A DNA stretch of 64,000 bases from NCBI GenBank assembly GCA_026874595.1, contig CM049321.1:182479-246478 (forward strand), written 5' to 3'. The DNA comes from Sipunculus nudus (Eukaryota > Annelida > Sipuncula > Golfingiida > Sipunculidae). This document shows positions 57,241 to 64,000 of the stretch, one piece after another; position 1 is the first letter of the stretch, and each line of letters starts with the position of its first letter. The notes under the pieces were generated by a model. It saw only the letters and a list, made by a program, of their open reading frames with translations, was not told where the DNA came from and ran no database searches. The position numbers and the translations under genes are program-made.

Positions 57241-58330
57241 CTGGTTATCTGACTAAATAGATCACTTTCCTAGCCGACTGCCGACTACGCAGACCTCCTT
57301 ACGGTGGGCACCCGAAGCCAGCCAACGTCTGCCTGGGCCCAGACCGCCATCAGGACAACCCATAAAGCACAAGACAAGACCCCCAAATGGCTCTTTTGGG
57401 GCTAAACGTTTCAAGCACAAAAACACGATCAAAATTTACACTGACTACAGTGGCAACGGACAGTCAGACGACTTAACTTCCAAGACCGAGACCACCCAAG
57501 ACCTTAACGATCCAAGTCCCCTGCATAACTGAAGACTGGCAAAGACAGGATCACGACACAACACGACACAAGAACCCGGCAGGGGATAGACAGACAACTC
57601 TAGGTCCACTGTCGGCCAGTCAAGACCAAGCCAAGTAATAGGCCACGCCTTAAGGTACAAGTCCGGCATCACAAGTTATCTCGATTGTCAGTGTAGGAGG
57701 CGATCGGGCGGGGGTTTTGGCTTCCCTGCGGTGGTCAGGGACTTCTCTGTCTGTTGTTATGGGCCAATGAGGGCATCCGGGGGCAAGGTCCGCTGGGGTT
57801 AAATTGGATGGGAAGGGGGGGGGGGCGTGACTTTGTTTTGTTGCGGGTGTCGGGTCGCCGATTTCAGCCTCTGTGGGTGTGGTTGCATGATGTGACTCTC
57901 CCATTGGCGGTCGGCTCAGGCTGTGCTTCGCTTCTGTGTTGTGTGGCAACCTTGGCGCGTAGGTTGGTGTGGCATCTACAAAATGATAGCAGTTAGCTAT
58001 CTCTTCCCTATTTTTTTTCAAACTTCTCCTCACCCAGTCTCAGTCTATCAGAATATAAAACTAAAATTTAATATAAATTAATAATCACTCCCTATCCAAT
58101 TTGGCGAAGTGAATGGTGAGAACCTTAGCTTGCTAAGTGTAACCATTCACGCCCGGTCTTCCTCTGAATTTTCTTTAGGTTAGATTAGCATCTGGCTTGG
58201 TTTTGTCAAGGTCTTGTCAGAGGAGGAGGCATGGTCAGCGCACGGTCCGAGGGAACAGACCGTCTGTTATGAATACATGAGGTATATATATATAAAATAA
58301 ACTGCTATATTACATGAAGCAAGTCTCATC
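57241..58330. other. GC-rich block, unclassified
   Basis: Distinctly richer in G+C than its surroundings. On the minus strand a 127-codon frame (58033-57650) is rich in Pro, Thr and Ala (e.g. PTYAPRLPHNTEAKHSLSRP) but has no recognised domain. A hairpin lies at 58109-58150. At 58283-58303 GGTATATATATATAAAATAAA could be a TATA box and/or poly(A) signal, so the block may be the end of a retroelement. No partner LTR was found. Confidence 0.4.
58109..58150. repeat. Perfect nested hairpin
   Basis: GTGAATGGT (58109-58117) pairs with ACCATTCAC (58142-58150), and inside it CTTAG (58124-58128) pairs with CTAAG (58133-58137). It lies within the GC-rich block. Confidence 0.7.
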
Positions 58331-58694
58331 GATTCCGTGTGTGTGTGTGTGTCCAGAGAGCCTGGATGTTACGTCGTTATGGACACAGCAACTAGAGCTG
58401 AGTGGGCTAGAACCCATCCCACGGGCCCCCGCGGGTTGATTTTTTTCATGATTTTGTGGAGCGGGGTGGGCCAAAAATATAGGTTGGCAGGTGTGGTCCG
58501 CCTATGCGGCACGTCAAGGGGGGGGGGGGGGCGGTATTTTGTTAATTTTTTTATTCTATTGATATAGTTCAACAGAAAGGTTCATATTCATTTGTACAAA
58601 TATGGCTGTTTTTTTCAGTTTCTGTTCATGTCTTTTTCGTTCTGTTTACCGAGCCATAAAAAAAACTAACTCTGCATGTAACATGTGTCGAATC

Positions 58695-58696
<2 letters not shown>

Positions 58697-58752
<56 letters not shown>
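58697..58752. repeat. (TA)n microsatellite left of the hAT-like element
   Basis: About 55 bp of TA. Confidence 0.95.
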
Positions 58753-58757
<5 letters not shown>

Positions 58758-58758
58758 T

Positions 58759-59191
58759 TAGGGCTGTGTATCGGTCCGCCTTTTCCGGTACAATACGTAT
58801 TGCGATACAGGTAAGCTTAAGCTTAATGTTAAAAAATAAAAAAAAACAGACCAGTTGATTTTAATTATAAAATTCTATCACATAAAGACTAACAAAAAGC
58901 CTTTTTCATCCCCCCCCCAATAAGCACAAACACTGTTTCATTGAATTTCGTGGGGAAGTTCATAGGCTGTATTTTATATGTCATGTAATTACACTGTTTA
59001 TTCTGTGAATATGAATCCAATAGTCACTCTCATGTTTGTGCAGGACTTGTCCCCAGGCTTTAACCATTTATTTGACATTTCTATTGTCGAAGGCGGGATT
59101 TCCGAGTAACCTTTGACCGGCTGTGTAAAAAAAAGTTAGAGATAAAATGATTTATCATAAGCGAATAAGTGCCCTACTCAGGTCACAGAAT

Positions 59192-59257
<66 letters not shown>

Positions 59258-59580
59258 TTCCTAATAACAATATGTGATGTGAATATCAATTTCATTAATA
59301 AAGAGGAACGTCAGTATCATTCTTTTTTATCGCTCACATGCGCCTGTTATGGAAGTACTGACGTGCATGCGTACATACATTTATTGACAGATCTTAAAAG
59401 CCAAAGCAACAAATATACAGTGCATTTAGATTTATAAAGAGTCATGGTTATATTAAAGTAAGAGTTATCCCTGTTCTTTAGTTATCAATCGTACGACCAA
59501 TACAGCATGCAACGCATTTCGGTTATCGTATCGACGCCGTGTATCGATTCGTATCAATATATCGATATATTGATACAGCC

Positions 59581-59583
<3 letters not shown>
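58759..59583. mobile_element. Small hAT-like element between TA repeats
   Basis: Left end TAGGGCTGTGTATCGG and right end GATACAGCCCTA are inverted, giving an imperfect terminal repeat of about 16 bp; further 'cgatac' motifs occur at both sides. Flanking 8 bases (ATAAATAT and ATATATAT) agree at seven positions but are uninformative in TA sequence. 825 bp with no transposase. It contains a (TA)n tract at 59194-59254. Confidence 0.6.
59194..59254. repeat. (TA)n microsatellite
   Basis: About 60 bp of TA within the small hAT-like element. Confidence 0.95.
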
Positions 59584-59645
<62 letters not shown>

Positions 59646-59656
59646 TGAGAGATAGG

Positions 59657-59708
<52 letters not shown>

Positions 59709-59711
59709 TAG
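59584..59711. repeat. (TA)n then (GA)n microsatellite
   Basis: TA to 59625 then GA with minor interruptions to about 59711. Minus-strand open frames across it encode Ser-Leu and Tyr-Ile repeats only. Confidence 0.95.
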
Positions 59712-59848
59712 AGAAGGCATATCGTACTGGCCCCACTCCAGGCATTCCTTGCTTTATTGTTTGGACAATTGAACCAGGGGGTGGTGGTCAATACTGGGTA
59801 TGATTAAAAATAAAGTTCTTAAATTGCGCATTTAAGTTTTTGTTTTAT

Positions 59849-59851
<3 letters not shown>

Positions 59852-59911
<60 letters not shown>
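59852..59911. repeat. (TA)n microsatellite
   Basis: About 60 bp of TA. Confidence 0.95.
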
Positions 59912-59917
<6 letters not shown>

Positions 59918-60722
59918 AATGTCGCGCGCCATCTTCCGATCTTAAGAAGGCCCCACCCATTATACGATCATGATCTGCCGATGCATTCCTACAGCTTTGA
60001 ATTAAAAGAAAGATAAAAATTAAATAAATAATAGTTTCTCATCTACGAGTATTATATAGTATTTGTATATTTTATGGTATTATGTGTGGAAAGTAGCTGA
60101 TGGGTGGAATGGTATAAACCTGCAAAGGTTCGATACCTTGTACAATGATTTTTATTTTTATTTTTTTTTAATAAATTTAAATATGTGTATTTTTTTTTAA
60201 TTTTTGTCTTATTTTATAGATAACAAATGCGTATAAAATATAACCAACATCAGTAATTGAACATAGGGAGATAGGCATGTGCTAAGTTGATATTGTTGAT
60301 TGGTAATTTGGCCTGACCCATCTTACAATTGGTCTGAACTGATATCTGACGTGAAAAATACTATCAATTTAAAAAAAAAAAAAACTACATAGGGATATGG
60401 GCTTGTTCCAGGTTGACATTGTTGATCCGTCGTTGGGTCTGACTGCTAATAAACAAAGAGATAGAAACGAATAATTTGATAATCTAATTTGCTAACAAAA
60501 ATGAAAAGAGGTCTGCAAAAAAAAATTAAAAATGAATAAATGGGGAATAGATAACATATATCAGAAACATGGCAAAAGGTCTAATCTCTCTTATTCAAGT
60601 ATCGCTTTGTTAACCTGACATTGAGTGTATATCTAAGAGGTGGAGCATGGATGTGTTAAAGACACATAACGAGACACAGATTACTGTTGTACTGGTTCCC
60701 GCGTCCCATTTTTTGTATGCTA
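59912..60722. other. Non-coding stretch with a tRNA-like piece
   Basis: A B-box-like AGGTTCGATACC at about 60126-60137 follows 'gggtggaatggtataaacc', perhaps a SINE fragment. Nothing else recognised. Confidence 0.4.
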
Positions 60723-60960
60723 GATGTAATCGCGACGGAACGCGAAAAGATCGCGAGTGAACGCGAAATGATCGCGCAGCAAAACAACGCCAATCCAGAA
60801 CAAACCGCCAAGTACTTCCCGAGGCTGAACCCGGAGACCCAAACCTAGCACCCTCAGCAAAACAACGCCAACCCAGAACCCCCCCCCCCCCCCAACGACC
60901 CCTCCCCTGGCCGAAGATCGCCCCAGCTAGCAGCCAGCCCAACGCATCAGAAAGAACACC
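60723..60960 (+). pseudogene. Possible coding remnant, charged coiled-coil-like
   Basis: Directly after 'ttttgtatgctag' (a possible acceptor) the frame reads DVIATEREKIASEREMIAQQ then NNANPEQTAKYFPRLNPETQ before a TAG at 60846-60848. After the stop QQNNANPEP is repeated and Pro-rich sequence follows past a C15 tract. The Glu/Arg heptads look protein-like. It could be a decayed gag or exon; no family is recognised. Confidence 0.22.
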
Positions 60961-62117
60961 CACATAAACAGGGTTGTCCTGGTGGTCGCGTTAGTTTGCC
61001 ACCCAAACGTCGTTTTTCATTACCTGAAGACGATAAGGCGGCCATACAAACTATAGGGTTCTGATGAATTCTAGTAAAAGTAGATGTGCACGCCATTTTG
61101 GTACTTTTTCATTTTCATCTGTTTGTCGAACTGTCATTTTCCCGAGGTGAGACAAAAACGACGTTTTTCTATTGGAAATAATAATTACATTCGATTTAGG
61201 TATATTCATGCAGCAGATATAATAACGAGGTTGGTTTGTCTCTCCGTCCGTCATGACGGCATGACATCGAAAACTGCAGTAGCCGAAACTGCTTCAAACT
61301 TTAGTTTTCGCCGCTAAGGTAACCACCACAGATTTTGTATAACAACATTTTTCTACATTATTTAGCAAATAAAACAACCATATAAGCCTTGATGTCAAAT
61401 ACTTCCAAACAGCAAATATGTTGATCCGACACTTTGAATGGATGTTCTATTATGACTTATATTATGATTCGCAGGCCCTAATAAGTTCATTCTATGAATG
61501 CCTGAATGTCATGTTGTCATGGCGATCCTGGTGGGGTCTTGGTTCATCAGATATATATCCGCTGGTGGAACTTGGCTCATTATAACGTGACCCGCCTGGC
61601 CTTGTCAGTAAGTTGGTGACTTAGCTTCTCTTGACATAGGAGTGAATATAAGACTCATTAGGTATACAAGCCATACAGAGGAATGTACTGTAATGGTCTC
61701 CCATCATGTTGCATTGATATCGTAGTCAGCCGGTTATCTTAACAATAATTTACGAATGATGGATTAACACAGAAGAATACATTTGAACTCATAACCCAAA
61801 CTGAAAATCCTTCTCTATGGAAACGAGTCATTTCCTTTACGTACAAGTTGGCTCCCGACCAGTAACCATGCGAGCCATGCTTGTATTTTTCCGAGCAGAA
61901 TTTCAACAAACACGCAGATACCTTACCAATATGCCGAATTCTACCCGTACATGGTGGGTGTTGTAGGAAGTATATGAGAAAGCCAACGATTGGTCTGGTT
62001 TATGTCAAGTGACAGCTTACTCGTACACAGTGAGGCATCTTGATTAAGCCTTACAGTGGTTGCGGCTTCAGTGTCCATCCTGAGTTAAGGTAAAGGCATC
62101 AGGCTCTGATGGCCCTT
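60961..62117. other. Non-coding stretch
   Basis: No exon or transposon end recognised. CAGGGTTGTCC at about 60969 resembles a hAT end, but no partner was found. Confidence 0.5.
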
Positions 62118-64000
62118 CTATTTAAACCTAGAAATTTTACACCCTTCAGAAAATTACCACGATTTGTTGAAAAGCTGTTACATATTTTCTTGTCATGCAA
62201 ATAATTTTCTTTTAAGTGGATCGCTAAACAAAGGCCGATAATGCCAAATACAGTCAAGCCTAGTGTTTTGTAAGGTTACGTCTGGTAATCACCAGAGGAC
62301 GCCCATACCGCCAATCCATGTCGTAACCACGGAACTACTGACACATATACTAGTAATCCCCCAAGGCCATCGACTATGCTTGTATGTGCTAAAATGCTAA
62401 AGATCACAGTTTTAAGACCTTAGACTGATTATGAGGAACCAGGTCCATCAGGCGAATCAGGAATAGCCAAAATGAGGAAGCTTATTATGCTGGACAACTA
62501 ACCGCACGGTGAGAAGAAGTTCCTATCACATTGATGACAATATCTGCAGAATATTGCCGAACTGCCAAACATGATGATTTTTAACATTACAAATGTTCGA
62601 TATCAAATGTTGACTGAGAACATATAATTCACTGTATGGTGATTTAATACCTTCAGCAATAAATACCTGAAACACTTTCCAAGTATTCTGAGTTGAGTTA
62701 CAATCGGCAATGTCACAAGTACATGTGAGTTTTAGAATCTTAGATACACGTACGAGTAAGTTCTTATTGTCTTGAGAAGACCAGCGAAGACCTTTAATAG
62801 CTACAGCCTTGTCGTTTCGGTTGATGTTTTAAACTTTAAATTGATGTTCCCCTAATTCATTCTGTACTAATTGGTGGACGTGGCCAGGGGTTCCTAGCTT
62901 CCATCATCTACAGAAAAATGGACATGACACTGCTGTTTTATTTCAATGTAAACTAAATGTTTATATCTAATTATAATTGCTGTTTTCTTATTGCCCTTAT
63001 AACCTATCTTCTCATTTCTATTATTATTATTGCTGTTATTATTATTATTGTTGTTGTTGTTATTATTATTATTATTATTGTTATTATTATTATTATTATC
63101 ATGCCACCGCCAGGTTTCAAGATGTTATTTTCCGCTTAGTTTGTCTGGTAATAAGAAAAATAGTTAAACGGTTTTTCAATGTATTTTTTTGAGGGTTTGG
63201 GAAATACCTAAGTGAAGATCTAATACATCTGATCATTCATGTACATTAAGTGTAGGTCACATCAGTTTTGTGATTTGAGGACTTCCCTTGCAGTTATTAA
63301 TTCTAGATACAGCACACAAAGCTAGTGTAACAGAATACAACAAGCTAAAAAGTGAAATGTTACCTAAATATTTTTTTTAATAATTTATGCTAAATGTTCA
63401 ATTGAATGGATCATTTAATTTCGATCATTCTACTTCATGTACAAAATAGCGCAACAAAAGTTCAGACAGAAATCCATATTACTTTGACTGAAACAGTTAC
63501 CCTGAAAATGCCCTCGAAATTTTTAATGCCCTGAAAACTATGTATTTGAAAATATTTAAATGGATTTGCATTTGCATTCAAATGCAATGACTGGTAAAAC
63601 ATTTGCATTTGGGAGAGCAACCTGGTAATAGCATTTGCATTTAATGCAAACCGCCTTTGACCCTAACTCTGCTGCAAGTACCACTTCGGTGCCTTGTGAG
63701 CAAAACGTAGCTACATGTAGCTACTTGCTAAAATTTCCACTCATACAACCCACAAAAACGGATAACCTGGATTCTTACTGTACACTTCGGAGGAATACAT
63801 AGATCCGTCCTTAAAACAAAATCTTCGTATAAATCAAACTCACCGCCCCACAACCAACAAAATCATATGATAGAGAAGAAAGAAATCTTTTATCTGAAAC
63901 AGTTATTTTTTATAGATTGGTAGATTTTAGATCGTAGATGAAAACCTGGAATCATTCTAATATGAGAATACCACACAACCCATGTACATATGTAAGCACA
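62118..64000 (+). repeat. Large direct duplication, copy 2 (runs off the window)
   Basis: Matches 54924-56793 in the same orientation at about 99% identity by eye. The spacing between copies is 7194 bp at the left border and 7207 bp near the right, the difference coming mostly from the (TTA/TTG)n tract at about 63017-63099. The right end is not in the window. Confidence 0.92.

Noticed and set aside
59465-59791. Minus-strand open frames across (TA)n/(GA)n
   Set aside because: Low-complexity Ser-Leu and Tyr-Ile repeats only.
60969-60985. CAGGGTTGTCC as another hAT terminus
   Set aside because: No inverted partner or target duplication could be found in the window.
62957-63192. Open frames over the (TTA/TTG)n tract
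   Set aside because: Poly-Ile/Tyr from the microsatellite; the same region in the first copy does not keep the frame.

Overview
This looks like AT-rich, repeat-dense animal (metazoan) DNA. Coding sequence is sparse and split by introns, GT/AG splice sites are visible, and TA microsatellites, minisatellites and several classes of transposon fill most of the space. The only recognisable host gene is a C-type lectin. A lophotrochozoan, probably a mollusc, is my best guess from the lectin type and repeat style, but nothing in the window proves the species.

Host gene. A C-type lectin-like domain (CTLD) is encoded on the + strand by two exons, 24822-25034 and 46473-46687. Both junctions are phase 1, the six cysteines of a long-form CTLD are present, and the intron between them is about 21.4 kb. 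Two possible upstream exons (1105-1188 and 2387-2479) are rich in Thr/Pro, are also phase 1 at both ends, and could encode a mucin-like stalk. The start of the gene (signal peptide) was not found and may lie left of the window.

Region by region. 1-8.7 kb: possible stalk exons, tRNA-like SINE pieces and a degraded unclassified repeat family that recurs at 17.3-21.5 kb. 8.7-16.5 kb: one complete LTR retrotransposon on the minus strand with 1295-bp LTRs and a 5-bp target duplication. Its domain order is gag-protease-integrase-RT-RNase H, integrase before RT, as in Gmr1-like Ty3/gypsy elements. 17.3-21.5 kb: more of the unclassified repeat family, interrupted by a dead L1/Tx1-like LINE fragment. 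22.5-23.3 kb: a 38-bp minisatellite. 25.0-46.5 kb, the large lectin intron: a GC-rich block with CRE and TATA motifs, several tandem arrays, two hAT-like elements with perfect 8-bp target duplications, an old LTR pair enclosing one of them, and a foldback-like structure whose inverted arms are themselves tandem arrays. 46.7-64 kb: no convincing genes; a 113-aa minus-strand ORF, a third hAT-like element lying between TA repeats, a GC-rich block, and a nearly identical direct duplication (54924-56793 and 62118-64000) that runs off the window end.

Overall the window is one host lectin locus stretched by transposon insertions. I saw no operons, CRISPR arrays, rRNA genes or confident functional tRNA genes. 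The most distinctive items are the integrase-first retroelement, the foldback-like arms, the BED-finger remnant in a short hAT element, and the CTLD that lacks the usual calcium/sugar-binding motifs.
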